A stretch of DNA of 64,000 nt from Mesostigma viride (GCA_009746045.1 RPFO01001075.1:52501-116500), one strand, 5' to 3'. Shown: positions 34,585 through 48,425, counted from the stretch's first letter. Numbers and translations: made by a program. Notes: generated from the letters alone by a model not told the origin.

Positions 34585-35104
34585 TGAATCAGATTTGGGT
34601 CTCCATTCTCGTCCTTCTCCTCATGCTCGTCCTGCAGTAGATAGTCTTGTTTTTGTTACACCACCTCCATCTCCTCCTTCGTCTCCCCCTAAACGGGCTG
34701 CATCCTCATCTAGCTTAGATACGCCTCTCACCTTAGAGTTTGGTTGGCCTATCCATTACTGTTGCTAAAAAGGATTGATTTAAATTGTTTCCTTCTTTTA
34801 GGACACTAAAAGCCTTTTCTTTTCTTTCCTTGCCTTGTCCTTTATCCTTGTGCTTTCAGTTACATTCATAATCATTTACGTAATTAAAAATGGATCCAGT
34901 GGTTGGTAACATGTCGCCTATACCTACCAACACTCCTACTATGAATAATAATAATAATAATAATAACAACAATAACAACACTCGTGGTAACCGACGGGAC
35001 TCACTTGAAACGGTGCACCATCTCACTCCTCAAGGTAATCTGCGTACCTCACCTCCTTCTCCTGTTACTGGTGGTCGCCGTCGTCCCTCACTTACCCCAC
35101 CTAC

Positions 35105-35688
35105 TGTTAAAATCGAGTTCGAATTTTATTAAATGATAATTTTACGGTAATCAGGTTACAAACTCAGAGCCAAGCCCCCAGCTTAATTTACCAGCGCAAC
35201 CATAGCCATTGCCAGCATAGCAGCAACAACCGTTGGACCCGCCGCAACACAATGCTGGCTTTTGGATCATCATCGTCTGTCAGGCGGCTAGGCTAGCCTG
35301 CGGCGCTAGGCACCGACGCAAGCCTGGGAACGCATCTCCGTTACACATCTCCGTTACAACACACCAGCCGAGTACCGACCAATCGACACACACCAGTATC
35401 TCGCCACTTGTCACGCCAGCCGGCAGTACCCAGAATCCTAGTCCGCACCTCAGTACCGGACCAGTGCCTCACAGCCAAAGTCTAGGGCGTAACTCACGAG
35501 GCATAACGCACACAGCGTAACTTAAATCGTTGTGGATCACACAAGCCAAAATTCAGCCGAACCTCAAAACGGCTAAGTCCCAATGCGCCGAATTAACCCG
35601 AACGCCTCGAACCACAAAATGGCTAAGTACCGGCACACAATCATTAATTATTTCCATGTGACTGCGAGCTGAAACCTATAATATAACA
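35105..35688 (-). repeat. Copia-B1 3' LTR
   Basis: 584 bp, beginning TGTTAAAATCGAG and ending ATATAACA on the plus strand. It is identical by eye to the LTR at 46316-46899. Confidence 0.95.
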
Positions 35689-36162
35689 CCAGCCGCTTTT
35701 TCCCGAGCAGTCACACATCCCACCAATCATTATCTCACTCAGCTCGAGAGTAACCGACAGACACCTCACCAGGAAGCACTAACACAGGACGCTATGTACT
35801 AGGGGAGTCCGCACCCCTCACTTGGCGCCCATTCACGCCCTGGTAGTACAACCAGCATCTGTCAGTAAGTCAAGTAAGCAAGCGAGAATACAAGACTGAT
35901 CAAAAGACCACCCTCGGCTCCAACACCAACCACACCCTGAACCCACGGACTTTCACACATCACCAACCACAGTCCCCGCCTCCGATCAGGTCCTCAACCC
36001 AGGACCATCCCATCAGGTACATCCCCACCAAGATAGAGTTATCCAACCGTACTGGGTCATCCTGAGATGGGCTCGATCCAGGGGTCATTCCCAGCCCACA
36101 TGTAATGCGTCCCAACGCCTGCCAGCCTGAAATTCTCATGCCACATGGTCCATTGCCCAGAT
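35689..36162 (-). other. Copia-B1 3' untranslated region
   Basis: The reverse-complement counterpart of 57344-57817 in Copia-B2. Next to the LTR it reads, in element sense, CGGGAAAAAGCGGCTGG, a purine-rich candidate polypurine tract. Confidence 0.7.
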
Positions 36163-39100
36163 CTACATCAAACCCTCCAGCAGTCCTTGCAGATCCCCGA
36201 GAGAGCCCCCCATGACCATCCGCAGGAGGCGATACTGGTCGCGCGCCCCAGCGAACAGCTTGGTCAGCGCATCAGCCGGGTTGAGCTTCCCAGGTAGATG
36301 AAGCACGCTCACTGCGTATGACAGTTCCTTGAGTAGTAGGAAATCCAGGTCGCGCGTCCTGGACAGGCTGTTGAGAATGAAACTCACAAGCGGCTGACTG
36401 TCGGTATGCACAGTCGTGGTCAGTACCAAACGAGCATCCAGCCACTTGCCCATCCAGCGCAGAAATTGCTCTAGATACAGGGACGCCTTGATGCACTCAC
36501 ACACCCCGCGACACTCATTGGTATCCGATCCAACTGCCACCCTGCGGCACAACCTAGAGTACCACCCACAGAGCGAACCATTGCCCTTGGGGTTGGAGAG
36601 CACAAACAAGCCGCCCATGCGAGCTCTCGTCTTGGTGAGCTCCCTGCCCTCGCCAGACGTGTCAGCAAAGCAATGCAACACAATCGGCTGAGAAAGAGAC
36701 AAACCAGAAAGTACTACACCCTGGCTCTCAGCAACATACTGCTTGATCACAGACGGAGAAACGAGAGCCAACACCTCATCCACAGTCCTACTTAACACCA
36801 GCAGGTCAGGCCCACACACCGCTGCCATCCAGCCGAGCTTGCCACGCAATCTGCTCCACAAACCCTTGGCGCACAACTCCTCCACATCGCGCATGAGCTC
36901 CTCCCTGTACTTGTCAGGAATACCCAAGTGCATCCGGTGCTTACCCGACACCACCCGCAGGGTTTGCACCACCCCGCAAAACACCCGTGGCGTCTGCGGC
37001 CCCAATTGCTGCAACTCACCCACTGGGAACCGCCGCCCAATGTCAGCATAGAATGCATGCAAGGCTGACCGCGAAGCAATGACACGCAAGTCATCCCCAT
37101 GCAGTTGTACAAACATAGGACCAGACGGCATCCGCGCCACGAACAACGATGGGTCGTAGGGAGATACCTCAAACTCTGCGATCTCACCCAACGCACGCAT
37201 GAGGGTTATCCTCCAAACAATCGACGCGCTCTGCAGACCCTCTATAGCCTTGCACAGACCCATGAACTCAGACGTGACCACCTCCTTCCAGAACGGCGGC
37301 GTCTGCACCACTAGAGGCGGAGTACCCTCCCACACCTCTTGCGCCACTTCCTCGCTAGAGTTAGGGAATGCGCGCTTGACATCAATGGACGCACACGCGT
37401 AGTCCTTGCCTTCGTCCAGAAAGCTAAGAAAAATCATGCTAACCATCCTGAACGTGTCCCATGCCATCCCTGGGGTGTAGAGCTCCTCCTTGGCCAGCGG
37501 GCTAGTACCTGCAAACTCTTGTGATACCGGCCTCACGTAGCAGATCTCCACACCTGCCTTCACCTTGTGGGACAGCACCATCTTCAGCGGAAGCACCCTA
37601 GCCCCCTTCGGCACCGTGTCAAGCGGTTCATACACCCCGTAGCCCTGCCACTCCTCAAGTGCCTTACGGAATGCACACCACCAGCTCGAGAACCCACTAG
37701 GCGTTGACATCTGCAGTACAAGCTCAGGGAATGTGATCGGGGAATGTGCGGCTATGTCCCTCTCAGTGATTCCTAGGCTGTTGGGATGCAGTAATGCAGG
37801 CATAACCAGGTCAGCAGCTGGCGGGAGATCAGCGCCCCACGCTACACCCTCCGTACCCGACAGTGCTGCTAGCCTAGCCACTGTGCTGCAAATGCGACTG
37901 AGAGGCTCGACTGACTTGTAAGACTGTAGCTCTATCGACCCGTGACCTACTCGGGTTAGCAATGAGCTCTGAATCCGCACATCAGGATGGTCCAGGAAAG
38001 GAAGTCCCAAAATGGCGGGTCCATCATACCCCTCGAGCACGCAAAACGGCGTCTCCTCCCCAAGATCGTCAGCATTACCTCACCCCGCACCGGCATCCTC
38101 ACTAACCCGGAGAAGTCCTCCACATACCTCCACCTGGACGCAGTGCACGGCAGATGCCTGGCTACTCCCTCACCCAGCAAGCACACCACCGCGTCAGTGT
38201 CCACTTCCAATCGACAACTACCCAGCCCGTCCGAATACCAGTTGGCAAGCTTAGAGACCGCAGCCACCAGCTCACCTGGCTCACCTCTCTCCTCGACAGC
38301 CTCGCTGTCGTCCATGGGGCTGTCGCCCTCACTCGGCAATATAGGCCCCGCGTCGGCCAACCCGCCAACGCCACCAGCCTGCTGCCCCGCACCTGCGGTC
38401 AATGCCCCAGCATCGCCGGCCCGTGCAACCCCACCTTCGGCTGGCTCACCCGCCTCACCGGACCGTGGTACCATCCCACCTTCGGCCACCCGCTCCTTGC
38501 CGGCCCGCGAGATGTTGCCCCCCAACTGCCGCTGCTCGCCCACCGTGGCAGCGCGTCGAGCTTCCTGCAGGCGCTCCACTAGGCGGGCTAGTACCGCGGC
38601 GCGCTGCTTCTCCTGGTCGTCAACGGCTGGGGCAACCCCCGAACCGCCCGACCCCACGCTAGCGGGACCGCCCTTGGAAGGTGGCAACCCAGCTTCCGGC
38701 GAAAGGGAGCGAGTAGGTTGATCAGGCCCACCCCCCTCCCTCACCCCCCCTGCAGCCCCGGGATCCCCCGCCTCACCCCCAGCCTGCACACTGGGGTCCC
38801 TAACACCTTCCTCAGCGGGTGGGTCTGGCGGCCCCAGCCCGTCATAGTAGGGGCGCAGGTGTTTCCACGCTAGCAGCTTGTCGTAGCAACTGTCCTCTAG
38901 CGCTACCGAAGCAAGCATGTGATCAGGATCGATCTCCTTGACCACACCGGGACCTCTCCATAGGCCCCGTTTTCCATGACTGCCCTCCGCGTAGGCCCAG
39001 ACCCTGGCGTTCACGCACGGCACATAAACCTGTCCACGTCGCAGGTCCATCTTTACCATGCGCACGTAACGATCGCTCAAATAATCCCTGTACTCTTCCA

Positions 39101-40040
39101 CAGCCTCAGGTGACAACAAGCCCATCTCCACTCCCTTAGGCGTGACTGCCACCTGCCCACCCAACACCTTGACCATTACACGGTTGTTGAGACATTGCTC
39201 TATCTCATTGCAGATCACCAGCCTCTCACGATACGAGCCTGTTCTCATCTTCTCCATGCATGCCATCACCTGCTTCGATGTCTGTATGTGGCGCTCGACA
39301 AGACCCTGGTGCTCGTGGTCAGCTACCCCAGCAAGTTCTATCTTCCCCACACCCGGCTCACCCACACAGCACTCAAACTGCTGATCGCACTCCAACACAG
39401 ATGCCACACCAAACTTGGACCTGAGGAGACGCAATGCATCACACAAGTGCTCCTTCAGCTTGCGCTCAAGTGGCACCATGACCTTGTACCTGGAGAACCT
39501 GCCCACTGCAAGCACGTAGTCTCTGTCGTCATACATGAATACATCACACTGCACCACACCTCGCTCAAACTCTGGCCTACGTGCATGGAACTTGTGCGGT
39601 TTAGGTGCCCGCTCCTGACATTTGCGACACCTTAACCACACCTGCTTGCACATATCCACTAAGTCTGTGAACCCTAGCATGGCTGCCCACTCCTCACCCG
39701 CATGCCCATGCCCTAGTGCTTTGTGTAACCGTGTGGCCATGTTAAGTACACTGAGCGACCCGGCTGCCTCACCGCACGCCGCACCATTCACATGTGCTGA
39801 ACTAGGGTCTGGTGAGGTACCACCTACCGGCGGCCCGCCCGCTGCGGTGTGCCCCCCTGCAGCGCCTCCAACCCACTCATTCCCCATCCCCTGAGACACT
39901 GCCCTTCCCCCTTCTGCAGCTGTCCCATGCTCCAGGTGGCCCCCCTTCTCCCTAGTGCCTGCTAGCACCGCCACCTGAGCACCCAGGTAGGGTGAGTACA
40001 CCTGGGGGGTCGAGCTGGCCTCCCCTGCACCAGCCCGCAT
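36163..40040 (-). pseudogene. Copia-B1 pol (integrase, protease-like, RT, RNase H), frame-shifted
   Basis: Same protein as the intact Copia-B2 pol (53465-57343). The integrase-containing part is open from 40040 down to the protease region. There GAGAGAGAC of the intact copy is GAGGAGAC (near 38056), a one-base loss that shifts LGRETPFCVLEGYDG into another frame. The remainder (LEGYDGPAILGLPFLDH to the stop) is open from 38040 to 36163. All other motifs (HGDD, NPADALTKL) are retained. Confidence 0.93.
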
Positions 40041-40267
40041 GCCAACCTCACCTAGTCACCTACGGCCACCGCCCTGGGCCGCTGGGCACAGGTGAGTGTC
40101 CCTCGCAAAGTGCCCTGGCTGCCCACACCTGTGACACACCGCTGGTGCTTGCGAGTTGGCGTTGCTGCGTGCCTGGAGAGTGTCCTTGTGCCTGTGATAG
40201 CAATTGGCTGCCATGTGTCCCGACTTCCCACACACAAAGCATGCCCCATGCACCGCCGGCTGTGCAC

Positions 40268-40308
<41 letters not shown>

Positions 40309-42599
40309 GAGCGCTGTTGCTGCTGATACGGCGACGCAGCTGCAGGCTGTTGTGCATGCTGCTGCTGCTGCGGGTATGGCTGCTGTCTACCTTGCTGCCA
40401 TCGCTTCCCAGGCATGCGCTGCGCTCGGCTGAAGCTGCCCTTATTGCCCCTACGCATCGGGCCCCCATTGCCCCGAGGCCCGCTGGGCCCCGCGCCGCTA
40501 GAGCCACCACCGCCCGCAATGGCGGCCACCTTGCCCCCATCCGGCGCTTTAGCAGCACCACCTTGGGCACCACCAGAAGAAGGAATGGAATTCACAGCGA
40601 CAGGCGGTAATGCAGGGGAAATCAGACCCAGCTCATTGAGCTTACCTTGGGCCCGCAGTTGGGCCACCATGTCCCTCTCCTCACCCTCGACAATGCCCGT
40701 GATAACCTCAATCGCCTTATTGAGATCATCCTCGGCTTTCTCACGCTTGAGAGCTGCACTAGGAACTCAGTTCTGATATTGCTGATAAAATCCTATAAAA
40801 TTCTGATAAAAATAGGTAAATTCCTATAAAATTCTGATAAATTCTGATGAAATTATGATGAAATTCTGATAAAACGTCTGATATTTTCCTATAATTTTAT
40901 CAGATTTTATCTAGGATGTACATTTTATCAAGTCTAGGTCAACTTGATAAAATGGCACCAAGGTAAAATCTGATAAAATGGCACCTAGGTAAAATCTGAT
41001 AAAATGGCGCCTAGGTAAAATCTGATAAAATGGTGCCTATGAAAAATCTGATAAAATGGCACCTAGGTAAAATCTGATAAAATGGCACAACTGATCGAAT
41101 ACGAACACAAACTGTATTGATGCACACACAAGGAACGATGCACTCAAGCATGGCTGTGGGTGGTGTGCAAAATAGACACCCACAATCATCTCACAAATGC
41201 AATATAAAATCTGTTGACCGAGAAGTACAACGGGGCTCAACAGTCCTCGTCATCAAAGTCATCATCCTCATCATCACTGAAACCATCACTAGGGCTGTCC
41301 CAGCCACCATTGCTGAAATAACTGGATGACTCTCTAGAAACAATCACAGGATACTGTCGAGTGCTACGGCAATGTGACCAAGGCTCAGAGCCTACAAAAT
41401 CTGCATCCGCATGTGGCCTCTCGCCGTGTTGGACTGACGGATGTGCCCGGCCCGACTGTGTTAGGTATATTGCCTGCATGTAAGACAAAAATACATCATC
41501 CAGCAAAGCACGCATCGGTACACACAAAAATTTGTTAGTGAGATGAACGCTACGCGCTGGATGTGCCAACAACTTTGCATGACTTCAGTTCACTTGTACG
41601 TAAGGATGCGGGCGAGATCGCAGCAGTTGCGTGGCTATCTATGAGTACCGGCCTAGTTTTAGGACAAAGAAGGTGAGATACATGGCCAAGAGAGAGACAG
41701 GGGTGCTCGAGAAAAAAATTGGCCAGTGATGTTCACCTAAATTGTATCTACATGCCTCACAAGTTGTAGGGAACTGCACACCCAGGAATCCTGGAGCTGC
41801 AAAGTTTCCCTAACATGCCAAGAGGCCTCACAATCTACTTCATTGCAATCTCTACATGGTTAATACGGCAATAAGAAAGAAACGCCTGATTAGTGCCAAG
41901 AAAAAGCAAGGCCAATCAACCAACAATATGCCCCGTTACAGGTAGGATGAAATCTAACGAGGCTGAAGGCTCTACGTCTGCAGTTGACACTAGCAGGAGT
42001 CGTTCAGGGTGGGGTGTGGGAGGGAGGGCATGACAAAAAGCTGTGATCTGAGCAAAAAGGATAAATATGCAAAGATGCTACCCATGCAAGGAAGCGAGAT
42101 ATAATCCAGCAATGCCACGAATGTTAACCAAGGCTACTGGATTGCAAAGAAGGTTCTACCGACAGCGAAGGAATTGGTACGAATAAAGCCAACTATTTGT
42201 AGCTGAGAGCATCACCAGCGGGCTACAAAAAAATCATACACGGAAGCTGGAAGAACAAGGCCAATGGTGGCTGACACGCACAGCACGTTGATAATTGGAG
42301 GAATGAGCACTACACAAAGAATGACCACTGTTGCTCACCATCAAGAATTCGCCGCGCTGGACAGGCGACCAAGAGCTTGTCGCTGCCACATGCGATGGGG
42401 CCGCGTGCAAGTCCAACGGTATCAGGCATCACAAGTACACGCGCAAAATTGACACCACAATGGCAACACAGATGCACATGTGTTCCAGCGTAAGGAACTG
42501 CTTGATTCAGGACTGCATACGTTTCTCCCTCCATTGCTACCTCCGTGTACAAGCTCAGCATACATCGACAGTGCACCTACATCCATACTGATACGCCGC

Positions 42600-44080
42600 G
42601 TTTGCTACAGTCTACAGAAATCACCTCATCTCGCGGACCTGCAGCGTCTGCTATCGCACACTGAGTGGTGGCACTCATAGAACTCGGTTGCCCCATTGCT
42701 CGAGCTAGCGTGTAAGTGCCCTCACTGCCCGGCCCTAACCCCAGCACTACTGACTGTCAACATGGATTTGCCTGCGCACAAACCTTCGTACCTTCACGTT
42801 TTACCTTCCGTTGCCATCGGCAGGTTAGCCATCGGCGCAAAATTTGAATTTGGGGCACGGGTACTGGACCTTGTAGCGAAAGATTGGTGTCCAATCGATT
42901 CCATTCCCAACTCCCAAGCTGTGGGCCGCCGTCGACCGCAGTCTGAACGGTACGGCGAGGAGGTACGAGGCCACGCCAGCAGCAAGCGGTCCCAGCCAAG
43001 CGATACTAGAGAGTCATGGAATTTTATTATCCATTGGTTACTACTCGTGTAGAAAGGCGTCGTCTCCTGTCGGATGACCGGCAAAAATTCACCTGAATGA
43101 CGACAGGAAGTGGGCAGTATGTGGTGATATCAAGTTGTAGTAGACAAGTTTCTCGCAAACGTGTGTGGTAAGAATTGAATTGTTCAGCGCTGTAGGAACT
43201 GATCTTTAGTAGACGGCCTCGCATGGGCATAAACTGACTGACTGATCACTGATGACTGACAGACGGCCGCGAATGTGTGGACAATTATAATAGGCGACGG
43301 CGACGACCGTACCGTTCTCTCATCTCTGCACACGCCGGTTGCCCGACAGAGCTCAGCAGAAAATTGCGAGTTTGCAACTTCTCAAATTTTGCGAGCCATG
43401 CTCCCTGTGGTTGCGCGGGTGTTACCGTTGAAGTTCAACGACGAAAAGTGAAAGACCTTGACCTTGCACACTGCTCTCAGCTCTGCGATACGCACAGATG
43501 GTGGCCGGGAAGGCTGGAACGGAGCTGCGATCGGCTCGCTGCCAAGGCGGGATTATGCGACTTTTCCAGCAATGTCGATATTGTAGGAACGACGTATTGA
43601 TAGGAATAGGAGCATAGACTCACTGATGACCGTCGAGATTTATGTAGCAATTAGGTCGCCATTTTTTTGTGAAATTAGTAGCTAGCTCAGACAGGGCCAG
43701 AAGTAGCCATCGGGGGACAAACACAGGCATGGTCTAGAAATAAGGTTTAATCGATCTGTTCGCTCAGTGGTAGGCACAGCCCAAATCGGACATCCAGAAG
43801 CTGCCAACTCTTCACCATTTGAGGTGAGCAAGTAATTCTTGGTCTGAAATACTGACAGCTTTGCATCGACTTTAACATGCCGTACGCACGAAGTGGCATT
43901 TTCATGCATCCCCCTAGGGCCTAGGCTGCCATGGGCCGCTCAGTTCCATGCCAAGTTAGCCATGCTTTCATGAAGTGCTGCAGCAGTTTCATATATAGAT
44001 GGTCCAAGTGTACCATGCGAACCAAATATGGTTCAATGTTCGTGAAGGGCATCAATATGATCATGTATGACACCGTCTGC
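42600..44080. other. unique centre of the CACTA-like element
   Basis: No recognised protein. Open frames such as 42696-43052 lack any known motif. It may be captured host DNA or a decayed transposase remnant. Confidence 0.35.
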
Positions 44081-44971
44081 TCTTGCGTCACTTTCCTTGT
44101 TTTAACAAACTTTCCTTATTTAAGCTTACGGCCCTCCTCCATACATTCGTATGTGTGCATCTTTGTTGCCATTTTGATGTCAGTCTTGCGCGTGTACTTG
44201 TGATGCCTGTTCCGTTGGACTTTGAAGCGGCCCCGTCGCATGTGGCAGCGACGAGCTCTTGGTCGGCTGTCCAGCGCGGCCAATTCTTGATGGTGAGCAA
44301 CGGTCATCATCCTGTAGTGTCCATCCCTGAAGTTGTAAACGTGCTGTGCGTGGCAGCCACCATTGGAATATTTTCCTTGTGCTTCCGTGCAATGTTGGTA
44401 TTTTTCGAGCCCGCTGCTCCTGCTTTCAGCTACAAATATGTGGCATTTGTAACAACTCCTTTGCTGTCGCTAATCTGTTGCGATCCAGTAGCCTTGGTTG
44501 ACATGCATGGCATTGCTACATTTTCTCTTCCTTCCTTGCATGGGTAGCAGCATTGCAAATTTATCCTTTTCCCTGATAATCACAGCTTTTTGTCATTCCC
44601 TCCCAACACACTCACCCTAAACGAGTCCTCCACTCCTTTTGGTGTCAACTAAAGAAGTAGAGCGTTCAGCCTCATTTGACTTTATTCCTACCAGTAAGTA
44701 CGGGGCATATTTTTTGTTGATTGTCATTACTTTTTCTTGGCATTGATGTGGCATTACTTTTAGAGTGCCGTATTAACCATATAGAGATCGGAAGAAACTA
44801 GATTGCAAGACCTCTTCACAAGTTAGAGAAACTTTGTGATTCCCACTTGTTTAAGTAAATTTGCAACGCTGCGCTCTCACCTAGGGATTCCTTGGGGTTA
44901 GCAGTTCCCTACAACTTGTGAGGCACATAGGGACACTTACGGCGAGAATATTAGGCCAAGTTCTTCCTCAG

Positions 44972-45107
<136 letters not shown>

Positions 45108-46315
45108 TCGGTCCCCACACCAAGCCGGCACTCGTAGATAGCCACGCGACTGCTGCGGTCTCGCCCCGCTTCCTTACAGACAACTAATCTAAGTCATGCA
45201 AAGGCATTGGCATGTCAAGCGTCTGGTATTCATCTCACTTACGAATTTTTGTGTGTGTCATTTTGTGCTTTGCCGGATGATGTATTTTTGCCTTGCATGC
45301 AGGCAATGTATATTGCATTGTATCATCTTCATGGCCAGGCGCGCGTCTTGCACGCCATGGGCCCATGCATGGTGCTTGAGTGGACCTGGCTGGGTTTTAT
45401 CAGATTTCTGCGCCGTTTTATCATACTCATTTTATCAGAATCTGTATTTTTCATCCAATTCTATCAGATTTTATCAGACTCTGTATTTTTTATCCGATTC
45501 TATCAGATTTTATCAGACTAGATATTTTTTTATCTATTTTTTCAGAATTTTATCAGATTTTATCAGAGATTATCTACACTTTGTGTTTTTTTATCAGAAT
45601 ATCATATTTTCTCTACAAATTTTGTCAGAATTTTATCATCTACCATCAGAATTTTATCTATTTTTTCAGAATTTTCTGATAAAATTATCTACACTCTGAT
45701 AAATTCTGATGAAATTAGGTAATTTTATCAGAACCGAGTTCCTAGTGTGCCATGGCATTCTGGAAATTAAGGTCCTTGGCATTGCGAACATAACGGTCCA
45801 CCACCGCCAGTTCCACCACCGGAATGCCATCCTTTACACTCTCGTTTCTCGCATTTCTCAAAGCGAGAAGGTCGAGTGTGTAGGGACGCTTCGGCACCCA
45901 ATTATAAATGCCAACATGACGAGACTTGGCAGATGCTTTCGATTCAAGAAGTGCTGCACGCAACCTACCTCCAATTGCAGCGCCCTCGATTTTCTCGTCA
46001 CGGCAGGAGCGCAGGCAATTTACTAGAATGGCGTTGTCGGCTCTAAACATTCCGGCATCCCGGAATAGCCCATACAGATCCTCGGTTTTATCTGCATGAT
46101 CCGCCACAAACGCCTCAAACCTGTCACAGAAATCCTCTACCAATGTCACTGCCGCATCAAGAGGAACTGTCCCGACTCGTGTTTTGCACAGCTCTATCAA
46201 ATTCTTCTCATTTCTTAAATCCTTCCACCCAGTACGCTTTCTCGAATCCGTCTCTTCTTGTTCTTGATCCGACATTGCTACGTTTTTCCTTATTAATTAA
46301 CCCCGTCCTAGTACA

Positions 46316-46899
46316 TGTTAAAATCGAGTTCGAATTTTATTAAATGATAATTTTACGGTAATCAGGTTACAAACTCAGAGCCAAGCCCCCAGCTTAATTT
46401 ACCAGCGCAACCATAGCCATTGCCAGCATAGCAGCAACAACCGTTGGACCCGCCGCAACACAATGCTGGCTTTTGGATCATCATCGTCTGTCAGGCGGCT
46501 AGGCTAGCCTGCGGCGCTAGGCACCGACGCAAGCCTGGGAACGCATCTCCGTTACACATCTCCGTTACAACACACCAGCCGAGTACCGACCAATCGACAC
46601 ACACCAGTATCTCGCCACTTGTCACGCCAGCCGGCAGTACCCAGAATCCTAGTCCGCACCTCAGTACCGGACCAGTGCCTCACAGCCAAAGTCTAGGGCG
46701 TAACTCACGAGGCATAACGCACACAGCGTAACTTAAATCGTTGTGGATCACACAAGCCAAAATTCAGCCGAACCTCAAAACGGCTAAGTCCCAATGCGCC
46801 GAATTAACCCGAACGCCTCGAACCACAAAATGGCTAAGTACCGGCACACAATCATTAATTATTTCCATGTGACTGCGAGCTGAAACCTATAATATAACA
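46316..46899 (-). repeat. Copia-B1 5' LTR
   Basis: 584 bp, identical by eye to 35105-35688. Followed on the plus strand by the duplication CCTAC and the resumed chromovirus gag. Confidence 0.95.
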
Positions 46900-47773
46900 C
46901 CTACCGTTGAACAACGTGTCAGATTTAGTGATGAACCCTCTTTTGCTGTGAACCAGGCCCCTGCCCCTCCTGCAACCGTGGCTCAACCCTCCAGCAGGTC
47001 CTCACTAACTAACAATGTTGCTAGGCCTCCTTCCCACCCTGTGCCTTCCATGCCTGCTTTTAACACGGGTCGTGCCTCTGCCCCTGTCGGCCCTTCTGGG
47101 CGCCCTAGTGCAGTTCCCTTTTACCCACCTGCTTCCTGGTCCTACCCTGAGACGGCCTATGAGGCAGCCCAGGTCCCTACCCGTGTGGCTGATTTAGAAG
47201 TTAATAGTGATTTCAGCACCATGCCTCTAGATGACAGAAATTATGATCATTTTGCCTACTCCTCTCTTCGTGAGCAATATACTGTACCCTTCTCCTATGG
47301 GCACCAGCCTGAAACGGTGGCCCCTTCTAGACCCCTACCCAAGACTTTTCCTCTTCCTTCCTTCTATCCCGCTTATGTAGCAGTGGAAGATAGTGGCCCT
47401 ATGGGAAAAACTGACTCTTCTAATCCCCCTAAGCCCCCTGCTCTTCCCCTCTTCGCTAACCTTCCCAAGCTGGATGTCAAGTCTACCCCTCAACAGTTTT
47501 TCACCTTTATTATGTTGCTTACCCAGAACACAGAGTCGTGGCAGAATCATAATAGATGGCGTCTCTCTGATGCTGTATTAGTTCCTCACTATCTTACAAC
47601 CTGCATTACTCCTGAGCTTGCTAACCTCATTCAGTGTGAGTCTTTGGCCTCTCATGCCTACCCTAACTCTGTAGCAGAATTGTTTAAGCGTTTAGAGAAC
47701 CATTTAGTCCCTCCTGATTCAGATTGGCAGGACAGATTAGCCTTTGGTACCTTGCAGCAGGGTACTAAATCAT

Positions 47774-47781
47774 TTAATTAA
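47774..47781 (+). other. 4-bp insertion scar TTAATTAA in chromovirus gag (1)
   Basis: ATTTAATTAAGG here breaks the frame. Reading ATTTAAGG instead restores SFKEYMKEF. The change is exactly TTAA to TTAATTAA. Confidence 0.7.
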
Positions 47782-48137
47782 GGAGTATATGAAAGAGTTT
47801 GATGCTCAGATGGTACGAATTAGGGATTTGTCGGGTGCAGAAGTACGTGCTCGCTTCCTCCAAGGCCTCAGTAGACCTTTATTACGTGAAGTCAAGCGCC
47901 AGTTCTCTGCCTACCGTTTTACTGATCTGCCCCTCAAGCATGTGCGCCAGCATCTCCTGCGAGTAGCAGATTTCTTCACCACTCCTTCTCTCCCTACCCG
48001 TTCCCGTATTAATAATATTATCCTTACCCCTGAGGAGGAGAACTCCTATGTAGAAGAATTAGATATCTGTGTTGCTGATCTATCAGCTCTTGATGTCTCT
48101 CATATCACATGCTATCATTGTAAGGAAGTAGGTCATC

Positions 48138-48145
48138 TTAATTAA
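48138..48145 (+). other. 4-bp insertion scar TTAATTAA in chromovirus gag (2)
   Basis: CTTAATTAAACG interrupts the zinc knuckle after His-Leu. Reading CTTAAACG restores HLKREC and the canonical CX2CX4HX4C spacing. Same TTAA to TTAATTAA change as the scar 360 bp upstream. Confidence 0.75.
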
Positions 48146-48403
48146 ACGTGAGTGCCCCAAGTTCCTTTCGGGTGCTCCCCCTCATCCCGACGCACGCCCT
48201 CCTCGTACCCCTCAGCGTGCTCCTATTCGTCCTACTTCAGGACGCATTCCCTCAGCTACCCCTAGTAGGCTGAATGCTTTGCAGGCAGGACCCCCAGGGT
48301 TCCCCTATGATAATCAGGCTCCCGCACCCTCTTCGCTCCCTCGTGACCCTCCAGCAGTGGCTTTTTCGCCAGGGTCTTCTTCGGGGTTAGTTCCTATGGA
48401 TTT

Positions 48404-48410
48404 GGGGGGG
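48404..48410 (+). promoter_or_regulatory. candidate -1 ribosomal frameshift site G_GGG_GGG
   Basis: In the final gag frame the codons are gaT TTG GGG GGG GAG GGG GAA CAG TAG. The heptamer G_GGG_GGG lies four codons before the stop, and the pol frame (leading to VGLSAGGNLDRSLD and the protease) is -1 to gag. This fits -1 frameshifting. The run of eight G may also be an indel-prone homopolymer, so a simple mutation is the alternative. Confidence 0.4.
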
Positions 48411-48425
48411 GAGGGGGAACAGTAG

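Noticed and set aside
37987-38721. Plus-strand Ser/Pro/Ala-rich open frame in Copia-B1 (and its mirror at 54784-55494)
   Set aside because: Antisense shadow of the Gly/Pro-rich linker in pol; present only because of GC bias.
40092-40610. Poly-Leu and poly-Ala open frames at the gag CAG repeat
   Set aside because: Other-frame translations of the Gln-rich part of Copia-B gag.
48138-48145. Programmed frameshift at TTAATTAA in chromovirus gag
   Set aside because: It would have to occur inside the zinc knuckle and also at a second identical site; a 4-bp insertion that restores the knuckle when ignored is the simpler reading.
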